DNA from: JARBUG01 sp035628915
GTDB taxonomy: Bacteria; Bacillota; Sulfobacillia; Symbiobacteriales; Symbiobacteriaceae
Assembly (NCBI GenBank): GCA_035628915.1
Contig: DASPIW010000006.1
Span: 1 to 64,000, forward strand
Direction: 5' to 3'
DNA length: 64,000 nt
Position numbers and translations under genes: made by a program. The notes beneath the pieces are model-generated. The model ran no database searches. It was not told the origin of the DNA and was given only the letters and a program-made list of their open reading frames with translations. Positions 1 to 7,779 of the stretch are shown here, piece after piece (the first letter of the stretch is position 1; every line of letters starts with the position of its first letter).

Positions 1-62
1 TGCATGTCTTAAGCACGCCGCCAGCGTTCGTCCTGAGCCAGGATCAAACTCTCCGAAGAAAA
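1..62 (-). rRNA. 16S rRNA, 5' end only (partial)
   Basis: The reverse complement carries the universal bacterial 16S start: AGAGTTTGATCCTGGCTCAG, then GACGAACGCTGGCGGC and ACATGCA at the window edge. Only about the first 60 nucleotides are inside the window; the gene reads leftward out of it. The exact mature 5' end is approximate because it is set by processing. Confidence 0.97.
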
Positions 63-180
63 GTTTGTGGCTCTGATTTCATGTCGTACGACTCGCATAG
101 CTCTTTCTCTCTTACACTGTCTAGTTTTCAAGGTTCGAGGCATTCACGCTTGCCGCTCGCTTAGCGGCGACAGCTTGATT

Positions 181-209
181 AATTTATCACACGGCCTCAC
201 AGCCGTCAA
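181..209 (-). promoter_or_regulatory. rRNA promoter P2
   Basis: On the minus strand TTGACG (204-209) and TAAATT (181-186) are separated by exactly 17 nt. The element lies about 120 nt upstream of the 16S 5' end, the usual place for the proximal rRNA promoter. A small hairpin (151-167) and the CTTGAAAACTAG leader sequence common before Firmicute 16S genes follow. Confidence 0.75.
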
Positions 210-265
210 CTGAGATCTCTTTCCAAATCCGCTTCCAGTTGACCAGCCCGGCGGCGACGTTCTTG

Positions 266-294
266 ATAATACCTTACCGTGTTTGCACGGTCAA
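266..294 (-). promoter_or_regulatory. rRNA promoter P1
   Basis: On the minus strand TTGACC (289-294) and TATTAT (266-271) are separated by 17 nt. It sits about 85 nt upstream of P2, giving the tandem P1-P2 layout typical of rRNA operons. Confidence 0.8.
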
Positions 295-658
295 CCCCTA
301 AACTCGGGCTCAAAAAGACCCGAAATCGTCGGAGCATGCAGACCTGCATCCGGCGGTCCGAAAGAAAACTGTAAGACGCATATAAGCTATGCGAAATTGT
401 CCTCTTGACGGAGGCTCGACTGCCAGATAGCATCGAATTCGAGGGTCCATTCAATGAGTTACCCCTGCCCCTATGCTTGATTGACAATTCGTTCGTTCCG
501 AAGAGCTTTCCGACTTCAACTTGGAATCCACAGGGAGATTCATCCATGCCCAGGGGCATACATACACCCCCGCCAGAACGGTAAGCGTACATTATAGGGT
601 GTTGTGCATGCATACATCCTTTGTGTAAGTCACGAGAGGAAAGAAAGGAAAGAGCATT
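295..658. other. Intergenic region between rRNA promoters and pckA
   Basis: This is a gene-free divergent region of about 360 nt. Small hairpins are visible (around 303-323 and GCATA/TATGC at 378-392), as is a near-palindrome TGTGCATGCATACA at about 603-616. No known riboswitch signature was recognised. It must contain the pckA promoter. Confidence 0.5.
405..433 (+). promoter_or_regulatory. Candidate promoter for pckA
   Basis: TTGACG (405-410), a 17 nt spacer and TAGCAT (428-433) form a plausible sigma-A promoter. It would give a leader of about 215 nt. A closer -10-like TACATTATAG near 588-598 lacks a clear -35, so the choice is uncertain. Confidence 0.35.
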
Positions 659-2227
659 ATGGGCAACCGCACTCTGGCGACCGTCTTGGAACGCAGCCCG
701 AAGGTCCACCGCAATCTCGGTGTGGCCAGCCTGATCGAACAGGCCGTCTCTCGCAAGGAAGGCCTCTTGACGGATGAAGGCGCGCTCACAGTTACCACGG
801 GTAAGTACACAGGCCGCTCTCCCAAGGACAAGTTCGTGGTCGTGGAGCCCAGCGTCAAGGAGCATGTGAACTGGGGATCCGTCAACCAGCCCATGGAGCC
901 CGCAGTTTTCGACCGCCTTTTCGCGAAGGTTGCGGAGCACCTGGCTCAGAAAGAACTCTTCGTATTTGACGGCTTTGCCGGCGCGGACCCCGCCCATCGC
1001 CTGTCGATCCGGGTCGTCAACGAATACGCCTGGCAGAACCTTTTCGTCCACCAGTTGTTCGTCCGCCCGACGGACGAGGAACTCAAAACTCACGAAGCCG
1101 CGTTCACCGTGGTGTGCGCCCCGAGCTTCCATGCCAATCCGGCGGTCGACGGCACGAACTCCGAGGCCTTCATCTGCCTAAGCTTCGAAAAGCGGATCGT
1201 CCTCATCGGCGGCACCCAGTATGCCGGCGAAATGAAGAAGTCCATCTTCACGGTCATGAACTACCTGCTCCCCATGAAGGGCATCCTCTCCATGCACTGC
1301 TCGGCCAACATCGGCCAGCGGGGCGATGTCACGCTGTTCTTCGGCCTTTCCGGCACCGGTAAGACCACCCTCTCCGCCGACCCGAACCGCCGCCTCATCG
1401 GCGACGACGAACACGGCTGGACCGACGAGGGCGTCTTCAACATCGAAGGCGGCTGCTACGCCAAGTGCATCAAGCTCTCCAAGGAGCATGAACCTCAGAT
1501 TTGGTCCGCCATTCGCTTTGGCTCCGTGCTGGAGAACGTCGTCGTTGATCCCGAAACCCGCGTGCCCAACTACGACAGCGACAAACTGACCGAGAACACC
1601 CGCGCGGCTTACCCCGTCGACTTCATTCCCAATGCCGTCATCCCCGGTGTTGGCGGAATGCCTGAAGTCGTGGTCTTCCTGACGGCCGACGCGTTCGGCG
1701 TCCTGCCGCCCATCTCGAAGCTGACCAAAGAGCAGGCGATGTACCACTTCATTTCGGGGTACACCAGCAAGCTCGCCGGCACCGAGCGCGGTGTCGTCAG
1801 TCCGGAAGCCACCTTCTCCTCCTGCTTCGGCGGCCCGTTCCTGCCGCTGCCGCCGGCCGCCTACGCCAAGCTGCTCGGTGAGAAGATCGAAAAGCACAAT
1901 ACCAAGGTGTACCTCCTCAACACCGGCTGGTCCGGCGGCCCCTACGGTGTGGGCAAGCGCATGAGCCTGCCGTACACCCGGGCCATGGTTGACGCCGCCC
2001 TGAACGGCGCCCTCGACAAGGTCGAGTTCGTGCAGGATCCCATCTTCCAGGTGCTGGTGCCCACCTCCTGCCCGAACGTCCCGGCCGACGTCCTCCAACC
2101 CCGCAAGACCTGGACCGATCCCGAGGCCTACGATGCGCAGGCCCGGAAACTGGCCGAACTGTTCGCCAAGAACATCGCCAAGTTCGATGTGCCCCAGGAG
2201 ATTCGCGACGCCGGGCCCCGTACCTAG
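659..2227 (+). CDS. pckA: Phosphoenolpyruvate carboxykinase (ATP)
   Basis: Catalyses oxaloacetate + ATP to PEP + CO2 + ADP, the first committed step of gluconeogenesis, in the cytosol. The 522-residue product matches the usual length of the ATP-dependent family (about 520-540). The P-loop GLSGTGKTTLS and the metal-binding kinase-2 stretch GDDEHGW are both present, and the N-terminal TGRSPKDKF motif is typical. The ATG at 659 is preceded by a purine-rich site (GAGGAAAGAAAGG). A strong terminator follows directly, so the gene looks monocistronic. It is transcribed away from the rRNA operon. Confidence 0.97.
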   Translation: MGNRTLATVLERSPKVHRNLGVASLIEQAVSRKEGLLTDEGALTVTTGKYTGRSPKDKFVVVEPSVKEHVNWGSVNQPMEPAVFDRLFAKVAEHLAQKELFVFDGFAGADPAHRLSIRVVNEYAWQNLFVHQLFVRPTDEELKTHEAAFTVVCAPSFHANPAVDGTNSEAFICLSFEKRIVLIGGTQYAGEMKKSIFTVMNYLLPMKGILSMHCSANIGQRGDVTLFFGLSGTGKTTLSADPNRRLIGDDEHGWTDEGVFNIEGGCYAKCIKLSKEHEPQIWSAIRFGSVLENVVVDPETRVPNYDSDKLTENTRAAYPVDFIPNAVIPGVGGMPEVVVFLTADAFGVLPPISKLTKEQAMYHFISGYTSKLAGTERGVVSPEATFSSCFGGPFLPLPPAAYAKLLGEKIEKHNTKVYLLNTGWSGGPYGVGKRMSLPYTRAMVDAALNGALDKVEFVQDPIFQVLVPTSCPNVPADVLQPRKTWTDPEAYDAQARKLAELFAKNIAKFDVPQEIRDAGPRT

Positions 2228-2235
2228 CATAAATG

Positions 2236-2273
2236 AGGCCCCTGCGCTGAACACTCAGTGCAGGGGCCTTTTC
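2236..2273 (+). terminator. Intrinsic terminator of pckA
   Basis: A long GC-rich stem (AGGCCCCTGC pairing with GCAGGGGCCT, extended by CTGA/TCAG) is followed by TTTT, 9 nt after the pckA stop. Confidence 0.9.
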
Positions 2274-2304
2274 GCGGCCACCCTATTACGGAGGTGCCGT
2301 TAGT

Positions 2305-2736
2305 TTGAGATTCATGCTCGCGATCCTTATCTGCGCAGTAAGCCTGTCCGCCTGTTCCAAGCCCGTGAATCGCTCGATTGACGCCGACAGCGCTGAATCG
2401 TCTCAAAGTGCCGTAGATGTGGCGGTTCGGGAAGTGTTGCAAGGGTATCTTGGCGCCCTCAACCGCGGGGACTATGACGCTGCGGCTGCCTACTGGTCCC
2501 CCACAGCCGGCGTAAAGGCCGCAGACCTGAAGATCCCTGGCGCCTCCGGCTGGTCCTTTATCTCTTCGGAGTTGATCGATTCCTCTGCAACCACCGCACG
2601 GGTTCAGCTCAACTTCAGCGTAAATGTGACGCCGGGCGCCCAGTCCACTTATACCAGCGGTCGCAACGTCCGGTATTTCCGCCTGGTGCTCGAACAGCGG
2701 ACCTGGAAGATCCAAAGCATGACCACCAGCCCGTGA
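2305..2736 (+). CDS. Small predicted lipoprotein, function unknown
   Basis: A 143-residue protein with a short signal peptide and a lipobox LSAC, placing the lipidated cysteine at residue 17; it is therefore probably anchored on the outer face of the membrane. The mature part (about residues 35-140) has the helix-then-sheet pattern of NTF2-like/DUF4878-type domains (EVLQGYLGALNRGDYDAAAAY), but I do not recognise a specific family. The TTG start at 2305 is favoured because GGAGGTG lies 8 nt upstream; an internal ATG at 2314 is possible. It is monocistronic between two terminators. Confidence 0.75.
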   Translation: MRFMLAILICAVSLSACSKPVNRSIDADSAESSQSAVDVAVREVLQGYLGALNRGDYDAAAAYWSPTAGVKAADLKIPGASGWSFISSELIDSSATTARVQLNFSVNVTPGAQSTYTSGRNVRYFRLVLEQRTWKIQSMTTSP

Positions 2737-2743
2737 TCCAGAC

Positions 2744-2775
2744 AAGCACCTGCCCCAGGGTTGGGGCAGGTGCTT
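2744..2775. terminator. Shared terminator between convergent genes
   Basis: A 13-14 bp perfect stem (AAGCACCTGCCCC with GGGGCAGGTGCTT) lies between the stop codons of the lipoprotein and the esterase. The following T-tracts are weak on both strands, but its position suits bidirectional termination. Confidence 0.75.
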
Positions 2776-2780
2776 GCGCC

Positions 2781-3506
2781 TTAGCGGATAATCCACCGGT
2801 GGACGGCCGCGAACACCTCTTCCCGGCCATGCTCAAGCGTGATCAGGTGGTTGCGGCCGGGCAGCATCATCAGCTCTTTGACCGAACTCCCGGCACTGGC
2901 CAGAATGTAGTCGGCGCTCTCTGCGGCAATCCACCTGTCCCGCTCCCCCTGAACAACCAGGAGCGGCCCCTCCACCCGGGGCAAGTCCTTCCGGACTTGG
3001 CGCGCCAGGTGCAACAGGCTATGGACCGCTGCCACCGGAAACCGGTCATAGCTGTCCAACTGAAGCGCAATCTCCGGATTGGACACCCGGGCCGGATAGT
3101 ACGGAACGAAGTATTTCGCCAGCGGCACCAGCACCTGCCGCCAGTCGGCCAGCTTGATCGGGCAGGCCAGCGTAGTGACCGAGGCCACCTGAGAATGGGC
3201 GCCCAGGTAGAGCGCAATCAGCCCGCCCATGGAGAACCCCACGACGTGGACCTGACCATATCGCTGCTGCAGCCCGCGCAGCTCCGTTTCCGCCGCGCGG
3301 ATCCACTGGGGCCAGCGGGTTCGGCGCAGATCCTCCGGGTCCGTACCGTGCCCGGGCAACAGCGGTGCATGCACCGTCACGCCCTTTGTCGCCAGGTACT
3401 CACCCAGCGGGCGAATTTCTGCCGGAGAGCCGGAAAAGCCATGCAGCAGAAGACACGCGATGGGGCCGTGCTCAAAGCAGAACGGCTCGGCCAGACGCTT
3501 TTGCAT
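2781..3506 (-). CDS. est: Carboxylesterase / monoacylglycerol lipase-type alpha/beta hydrolase
   Basis: A cytosolic serine hydrolase of 241 residues, close to the 247-residue Geobacillus Est30 family. The oxyanion region LLLHGFSG is near residue 20, the nucleophile elbow GFSMGG is near residue 93, and the late acid and histidine (GERD and RNHLITLE) complete the triad. Such enzymes cleave short or medium acyl esters. It lies downstream of secG, as est genes do in Bacillus-type secG-est clusters, and has a strong GGAGGGAG site before its ATG. Substrate is not predictable from sequence. Confidence 0.9.
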   Translation of the reverse strand: MQKRLAEPFCFEHGPIACLLLHGFSGSPAEIRPLGEYLATKGVTVHAPLLPGHGTDPEDLRRTRWPQWIRAAETELRGLQQRYGQVHVVGFSMGGLIALYLGAHSQVASVTTLACPIKLADWRQVLVPLAKYFVPYYPARVSNPEIALQLDSYDRFPVAAVHSLLHLARQVRKDLPRVEGPLLVVQGERDRWIAAESADYILASAGSSVKELMMLPGRNHLITLEHGREEVFAAVHRWIIR

Positions 3507-3585
3507 AGCGGACTCCCTCCTGGAAAGGCAAAAAGCCGGACCCCGTCAGGCCCGGCCCAATTTGTACGTATGCAAGGAACGATGC

Positions 3586-3822
3586 TTACTGCATGCCCCG
3601 CTGCATCAAGATCAGACCCAGGGAGGTGACAATGAAGAGGACGGCCATAACCGTGCTAATCCGGTTCAGCATTTCATCCATGCCCTTCTTCTTGCCAAAG
3701 ATCTGTTCAGCACCACCGGAGATGGTGCCCAGACCGGCGCTCCTGCCCGACTGCAACAGTACGCTGGTAACCAAACCAATGGCAAACAGGGTGTGAATCA
3801 CTGTAACGATCGTGTTCCACAT
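3586..3822 (-). CDS. secG: Preprotein translocase subunit SecG
   Basis: A small membrane subunit of the SecYEG channel that stimulates SecA-driven export. The 78-residue protein has two transmembrane helices (about 2-22 and 55-75) separated by the conserved loop with SGGAEQIFGKKKG, diagnostic for SecG. It lies between eno and est, the usual Firmicute order eno-secG-est, and is probably co-transcribed with them. Confidence 0.96.
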   Translation of the reverse strand: MWNTIVTVIHTLFAIGLVTSVLLQSGRSAGLGTISGGAEQIFGKKKGMDEMLNRISTVMAVLFIVTSLGLILMQRGMQ

Positions 3823-3887
3823 GTCCCTTCACCCCCTCACCCAGGCTAGAATCAGCTTTCCAATTGTATCACAGTCAGAAGCTGGAC

Positions 3888-3926
3888 CGCAAGCGCGAGG
3901 AGAGCCATGCCCTCCTCGCGCTTGCG
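3888..3926 (-). terminator. Hairpin between eno and secG
   Basis: A perfect 15 bp stem (CGCAAGCGCGAGGAG and its complement) with a 9 nt loop follows the eno stop. No T-tract follows on the minus strand, so it may slow transcription or protect the 3' end rather than terminate fully. Confidence 0.5.
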
Positions 3927-3933
3927 AGATCTC

Positions 3934-5220
3934 TTACCTGCGGGTGCGCAGCACGCCGGTCCCCCTGAAGATGGCCGCCTCGCCGAGCTCCTCCTCGATT
4001 CGGATGAGCTGGTTGTACTTGGCGACCCGGTCGGTCCGGGAGGGGGCACCGGTCTTGATCTGGCCGCAGTTCAGCGCGACGGCCAGGTCAGCGATGGTCA
4101 CGTCTTCGGTTTCGCCGGAGCGGTGCGACATGACGCTGGTGTAGCCGGCCTGGTGAGCCATGTTAACGGCTTCAATCGTCTCCGTCAGGCTGCCGATCTG
4201 GTTCACCTTGACCAGGATGGAGTTGGCACAGCCCTGCTCAATACCCTGAGCCAGGCGCTTGGTGTTGGTGACAAAGAAATCGTCGCCGACCAGCTGAATC
4301 CGGTTGCCAATGCGGCTGGTCAGCTCCTGCCAGCCCTCCCAGTCGTCTTCGGCGACGCCGTCTTCAATGGAGACGATGGGATACTGCTTGGTCCAGCTGT
4401 CCCACAGATCGATCAGCTGCGAGGTGGTAAAGGTCTTGCCGCCTTCGCCCTCGAGCACGTATTTGCCTTCCTTATAGAACTCAGTGGAGGCGACGTCCAT
4501 GCACAGGAAAACATCCTTGCCGGGAGCGTAGCCGGCCTTCTGAATCGCTTCGAGAATGACGGTGATGGCTTCTTCGTTCGACCGGAGGTCCGGGGCAAAG
4601 CCGCCCTCATCGCCGACGGCGGTGTTGTAGCCCTTGCTCTTCAGCACGGACTTCAGGTTGTGGAAGACTTCGGCGCCCATCCGCAGGGACTGGGCGAAGC
4701 TCACAGCCCCAGCCGGGAAGATCATGAACTCCTGCATGTCGACGTTGTTGTCAGCATGAGCGCCGCCGTTGATGATGTTCATCATCGGGACGGGAAGCAC
4801 CCGAGCGTTAATGCCGCCGATGTAGCGGTAGAGCGGAAGCTCCAGGGCAGCAGCCGCTGCCTTCGCCACAGCCAGCGAGGTACCGAGGATCGCGTTGGCG
4901 CCGAGCCGGCCCTTGTTCGGCGTGCCGTCCAGCTCAATCAGAGCCCGGTCGATTGTAATCTGGTCAAGGGCGTCGTTGCCGATGATTTCCCCGGCAATAA
5001 TCTCGTTGACGTTATGGACAGCCTTCAGAACACCCTTGCCCAGGAAGCGGCTCTTGTCGCCGTCGCGCAGTTCCACAGCCTCGTGGGCGCCGGTCGAGGC
5101 GCCGGAGGGAACGGCCGCCCGGCCCTTAATACCGCTGGCCAGTTCAACTTCAACTTCCACAGTGGGGTTGCCACGCGAGTCAAGAATTTCGCGACCGTGC
5201 ACCTTCAGAATCGTGGTCAT
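3934..5220 (-). CDS. eno: Enolase
   Basis: Converts 2-phosphoglycerate to PEP in the cytosol. The 428-residue product has the normal length, the N-terminal VHGREILDSRGNPTVEVEV signature, the metal and active-site segments MNIINGGAHADN and SIEDG, the catalytic lysine region ILVKVNQIGSLTET, and the C-terminal SHRSGETED signature. GAGGAGGAC precedes the ATG. It follows gpmI by 39 nt on the same strand, so the two consecutive glycolytic steps are co-expressed. Confidence 0.98.
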   Translation of the reverse strand: MTTILKVHGREILDSRGNPTVEVEVELASGIKGRAAVPSGASTGAHEAVELRDGDKSRFLGKGVLKAVHNVNEIIAGEIIGNDALDQITIDRALIELDGTPNKGRLGANAILGTSLAVAKAAAAALELPLYRYIGGINARVLPVPMMNIINGGAHADNNVDMQEFMIFPAGAVSFAQSLRMGAEVFHNLKSVLKSKGYNTAVGDEGGFAPDLRSNEEAITVILEAIQKAGYAPGKDVFLCMDVASTEFYKEGKYVLEGEGGKTFTTSQLIDLWDSWTKQYPIVSIEDGVAEDDWEGWQELTSRIGNRIQLVGDDFFVTNTKRLAQGIEQGCANSILVKVNQIGSLTETIEAVNMAHQAGYTSVMSHRSGETEDVTIADLAVALNCGQIKTGAPSRTDRVAKYNQLIRIEEELGEAAIFRGTGVLRTRR

Positions 5221-5259
5221 GTCTAATCGTCCTCCTCGAAGTCGGTGGTGCCTATTGTG

Positions 5260-6795
5260 CTATTGCACGATCAAGCTGTCCTCAGTCATCTGAGGCGGCT
5301 TGGCCAATCCGATTACTTCCAACAGCGTCGGGGCTGCATTGGCCAGTACGCCTTCCTTCAGCTTCACGCCGATGCGGGCGTCATCCACCAGAATGCAGGG
5401 AACGGGGTTCAGCGTGTGGTTCGTATGTGGGGCGCCCGTCTCGTAGTCGACCATCTGGTCCGAGTTGCCGTGGTCGGCCAGCACCATCGCGGCGCCGCCC
5501 TTCTCCAACAAGGCATCCAGCACCCTGCCCAGGCACTCGTCTACCGCCTGAATCGCCTTCACTGCGGCATCGAAGTCGCCGGTGTGACCCACCATGTCAG
5601 GGTTGGCGAAATTGAGCACCATAAAATCCAGCTTATCCTGCTTGATCCACCTGACCGCTTCTTCCGCAACGCCGTAAGCGCTCATTTCCGGCTGCAAGTC
5701 ATAGGTCGCGACTTTCGGCGAAGGAATCATCACGCGCTCTTCGCCGGGAAAGACCGTCTCCTCGCCACCGTTGAAGAAGTAAGTCACATGGGGGTACTTT
5801 TCGGTTTCGGCGATGCGCAGTTGGCGGAGGCCGGCTTCCGACACCACCTGACCCATCGGCGTATCGACGAACTCTGGCCCGAAGGCCGAGGGAATGGTGG
5901 TAAAGGTCTGGTCATACTGGGTCATCGAGACGATCTGAACCGGTTTATAGCCTTCCGGCCGCTTGAAGCCATCGAATGCCGTTTCGTGCAGTGCACGGCT
6001 GATCTCCCGGGCCCGGTCTGGCCTGAAGTTAAAGAAAATCAGGCCGTCGTCCGGCTTGATCCGCCCGTCAACTCTCTCGACCACCGTGGGCAGCACGAAC
6101 TCGTCGTTCTCACCCCGCCCGTACGCCTTCGTCACGGCTTCCTCGGCTGAGTGTGCAGTCTGCCCCTGGCCCTGGGTCAGAGCGAGGAAAGCCTTCTCCA
6201 CCCGCTCCCAACGCTTGTCGCGGTCCATCGCGTAATAGCGGCCGGAGACGGTGGCGATTCTGCCAACGCCAGCTTCAGCCAGCTTCCGCTCCAACGGCTT
6301 GATGAAATCCAGCGCCGATTGCGGCGGCACGTCGCGGCCGTCCAGGAAGGCCTGAATGTACAGTTCCTTGACACCAGCCGCCTTCACAAGATCAACCAGG
6401 GCATAAACGTGATCCAGATGGCTATGCACGCCACCGTCGGAGACCAGGCCCATCATATGTAGGCGACCGCTTGCCTTCGCACGGTCCAGAGCGACCTGCC
6501 AGGCGGGCAGCGTGAAGAATGAACCGTCCCGAATGGCCCGGTAAATGCGGACCAGCGTCTGATATACAATCCGGCCGGCGCCCAGGTTCAGGTGGCCAAC
6601 GTTGGAGTCGCCCATCTGTCCGGACAGAAGGCCAACAGCTTCGCCGGAAGCGATTAGCTGTGTATTGGGGTACTTCTGCATGATCCGATCGAAGTTCGGA
6701 TGCCGCGCCGCCGCAATCGCGTTGGCCGTGGGGTTGGGATTGATCCCCCAGCCGTCCAGCACGATTAAGGCCACGGGCCTGCGCAATGAGGTCAC
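5260..6795 (-). CDS. gpmI: 2,3-bisphosphoglycerate-independent phosphoglycerate mutase
   Basis: Interconverts 3- and 2-phosphoglycerate using two Mn ions and a phosphoserine intermediate. The 511-residue length is standard. The N-terminal metal site LDGWG, the nucleophilic serine in GQMGDSNVGHLN (GNSEVGH in many homologues), HSHLDH, and the C-terminal metal site ADHGNSD are all visible. The start is GTG at 6795, chosen because AGGAGGTGA lies about 9 nt upstream. It heads the gpmI-eno-secG-est unit. Confidence 0.98.
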   Translation of the reverse strand: MTSLRRPVALIVLDGWGINPNPTANAIAAARHPNFDRIMQKYPNTQLIASGEAVGLLSGQMGDSNVGHLNLGAGRIVYQTLVRIYRAIRDGSFFTLPAWQVALDRAKASGRLHMMGLVSDGGVHSHLDHVYALVDLVKAAGVKELYIQAFLDGRDVPPQSALDFIKPLERKLAEAGVGRIATVSGRYYAMDRDKRWERVEKAFLALTQGQGQTAHSAEEAVTKAYGRGENDEFVLPTVVERVDGRIKPDDGLIFFNFRPDRAREISRALHETAFDGFKRPEGYKPVQIVSMTQYDQTFTTIPSAFGPEFVDTPMGQVVSEAGLRQLRIAETEKYPHVTYFFNGGEETVFPGEERVMIPSPKVATYDLQPEMSAYGVAEEAVRWIKQDKLDFMVLNFANPDMVGHTGDFDAAVKAIQAVDECLGRVLDALLEKGGAAMVLADHGNSDQMVDYETGAPHTNHTLNPVPCILVDDARIGVKLKEGVLANAAPTLLEVIGLAKPPQMTEDSLIVQ

Positions 6796-6866
6796 GTCCG
6801 GGTCACCTCCTGAAATACGATGCTAGTGTGCCACCGGACCGGCACGGCCAGCACAACGACTTTTGC

Positions 6867-6877
6867 TAAAGCGTTTA
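6867..6877. promoter_or_regulatory. LacI/CcpA-like operator in the gpmI leader
   Basis: TAAAGCGTTTA is a palindrome around a central CG-type core, like LacI/CcpA-family sites. It lies about 12-22 nt downstream of the predicted gpmI transcription start, a road-block position. It does not fit the full cre consensus (no flanking TG/CA). Confidence 0.35.
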
Positions 6878-6895
6878 CCAAAGTTGTCATGGGTT

Positions 6896-6907
6896 ATTGT
6901 ACCACAT
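6896..6907 (-). promoter_or_regulatory. gpmI promoter, extended -10
   Basis: The minus strand reads ATGTGGTACAAT, an extended -10 (TGG before TACAAT) with no good -35. The same 12 bases occur in front of pgk. Confidence 0.6.
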
Positions 6908-7013
6908 TCGCCTGTCGTGGGGCAGGAAAACTTCTGCGACAATGTACCAGTACCTTGGTACTCTGCGGCTCCGTATCTCCGCCGCCGGGCTTCCCGTCAT
7001 AAGATATGAAGAA

Positions 7014-7029
7014 ATACCGTACCCGGTAT
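7014..7029. promoter_or_regulatory. Dyad upstream of trxA, possible thiol-sensor operator
   Basis: A dyad ATACCG-TACC-CGGTAT sits just before the trxA ribosome site. Its outer TACC-N6-GGTA frame equals that of the CsoR-type operator at 7748-7761. A second TACC/GGTA dyad (AGTACC-TT-GGTACT, about 6949-6962) is nearby. Confidence 0.4.
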
Positions 7030-7052
7030 GTGTATGAAGGAGGGGTCTATGA

Positions 7053-7397
7053 ATGGCGCAGTTTACCGTGCCGATCACCGATGAGACTTTTGAGGCTGAA
7101 GTACTGAAGGCAGACGTACCTGTGCTGGTGGACTTCTGGGCGCCCTGGTGCGGCCCTTGCAAGATGATCGCTCCCGTCCTTGAGGAGATTGCGCAGGCCA
7201 ACATCGGCAAACTCAAGGTCGCCAAGCTGAACGTCGATGAAAACCAGCGCTATGCCGGGCAGTTCGGCGTCATGTCCATCCCGACGATGATCCTTTTCCA
7301 CGGCGGTGCGGCGGTCGGCCAGCTCGTCGGGTTCCGCCCAAAGGCGGACCTGCAGCGGATTCTCGACCAGGCCCTCGCCACCTTGGCTGCGAAATAA
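7053..7397 (+). CDS. trxA: Thioredoxin
   Basis: A small cytosolic disulfide reductase. The 114-residue protein has the classic redox motif WAPWCGPCK near residue 30, the conserved cis-proline segment MSIPTMILF near residue 73, and the usual thioredoxin fold length. The ATG at 7053 is preceded by AAGGAGGGG. It is monocistronic: a strong terminator follows, and the convergent CsoR-like regulator shares it. Confidence 0.97.
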   Translation: MAQFTVPITDETFEAEVLKADVPVLVDFWAPWCGPCKMIAPVLEEIAQANIGKLKVAKLNVDENQRYAGQFGVMSIPTMILFHGGAAVGQLVGFRPKADLQRILDQALATLAAK

Positions 7398-7404
7398 ATC
7401 AAGA

Positions 7405-7434
7405 AGCGGTCGGTTGCCCTGGCAACCGACCGCT
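7405..7434. terminator. Bidirectional terminator between trxA and the CsoR-like gene
   Basis: A perfect 14 bp stem (AGCGGTCGGTTGCC) with a 2 nt loop is followed a few bases later by TTTT on the plus strand. Confidence 0.85.
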
Positions 7435-7440
7435 CAGCTT

Positions 7441-7743
7441 TTACCCCAGCTTGAGAAACTGCTCGATCACCTTTTCGACCGCATCTTCCGTGTCTTCGCC
7501 GTTCTTGATGGCGTCTACCACACGTATGCCCAAATTGCAGGCGACGGCTTTCATGCCCACCTTGTTAATGGCAGCTTTCATGGCGCCAAGCTGGATGATG
7601 ACCTGCTCGCAGTCCTCACCTTCCTCCAGCATGCGCTGGATGCCGCGGGCCTGTCCTTCAATGCGCTTCAGTCGGCGCATAAGATCCTCGTACAGCTGTG
7701 GGTTGGTCTCCTTGATCCGCAACTGCGACACCCCCTCGGGCAC
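7441..7743 (-). CDS. CsoR/RcnR/CstR-family (DUF156) transcriptional repressor with atypical ligand residues
   Basis: A small all-helical repressor of up to 100 residues. The family signature RRLKRIEGQARGIQRMLEEG and DCEQVIIQLGAMKAAI is clear. Copper sensors use a Cys-His-Cys triad and CstR a Cys-Cys pair; here Cys45 is kept, the His position is Asn70, the second Cys position is Arg74, and a displaced Cys69 sits next to Asn70. It is therefore unlikely to be a standard copper sensor and may sense thiol or sulfur species. The start is uncertain: GTG at 7743, GTG at V5, or TTG at L8, the last best spaced from GAGGGGG. A matching operator overlaps its promoter region. Confidence 0.88.
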   Translation of the reverse strand: MPEGVSQLRIKETNPQLYEDLMRRLKRIEGQARGIQRMLEEGEDCEQVIIQLGAMKAAINKVGMKAVACNLGIRVVDAIKNGEDTEDAVEKVIEQFLKLG

Positions 7744-7747
7744 AGAT

Positions 7748-7761
7748 TACCCTACGGGGTA
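7748..7761. promoter_or_regulatory. CsoR-type operator
   Basis: TACCC-TACG-GGGTA is a perfect 5 bp inverted repeat with a 4 bp centre, the known form of CsoR/CstR operators. It lies 5 nt upstream of the regulator's first possible start, suggesting autoregulation. Confidence 0.75.
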
Positions 7762-7779
7762 GGCGTTGTCAATTCTCCG

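Noticed and set aside
295..658. A riboswitch in the pckA leader
   Set aside because: Small hairpins exist but none of the known aptamer core sequences could be recognised.
3907..5226. A 439-residue open frame opposite eno on the plus strand
   Set aside because: It is a high-GC shadow frame: no ribosome site, no family resemblance, and it mirrors a certain gene.
6867..6877. A true CcpA cre site before gpmI
   Set aside because: The core is palindromic but the flanking TG and CA of the cre consensus are missing, so only a LacI/CcpA-like site is claimed.
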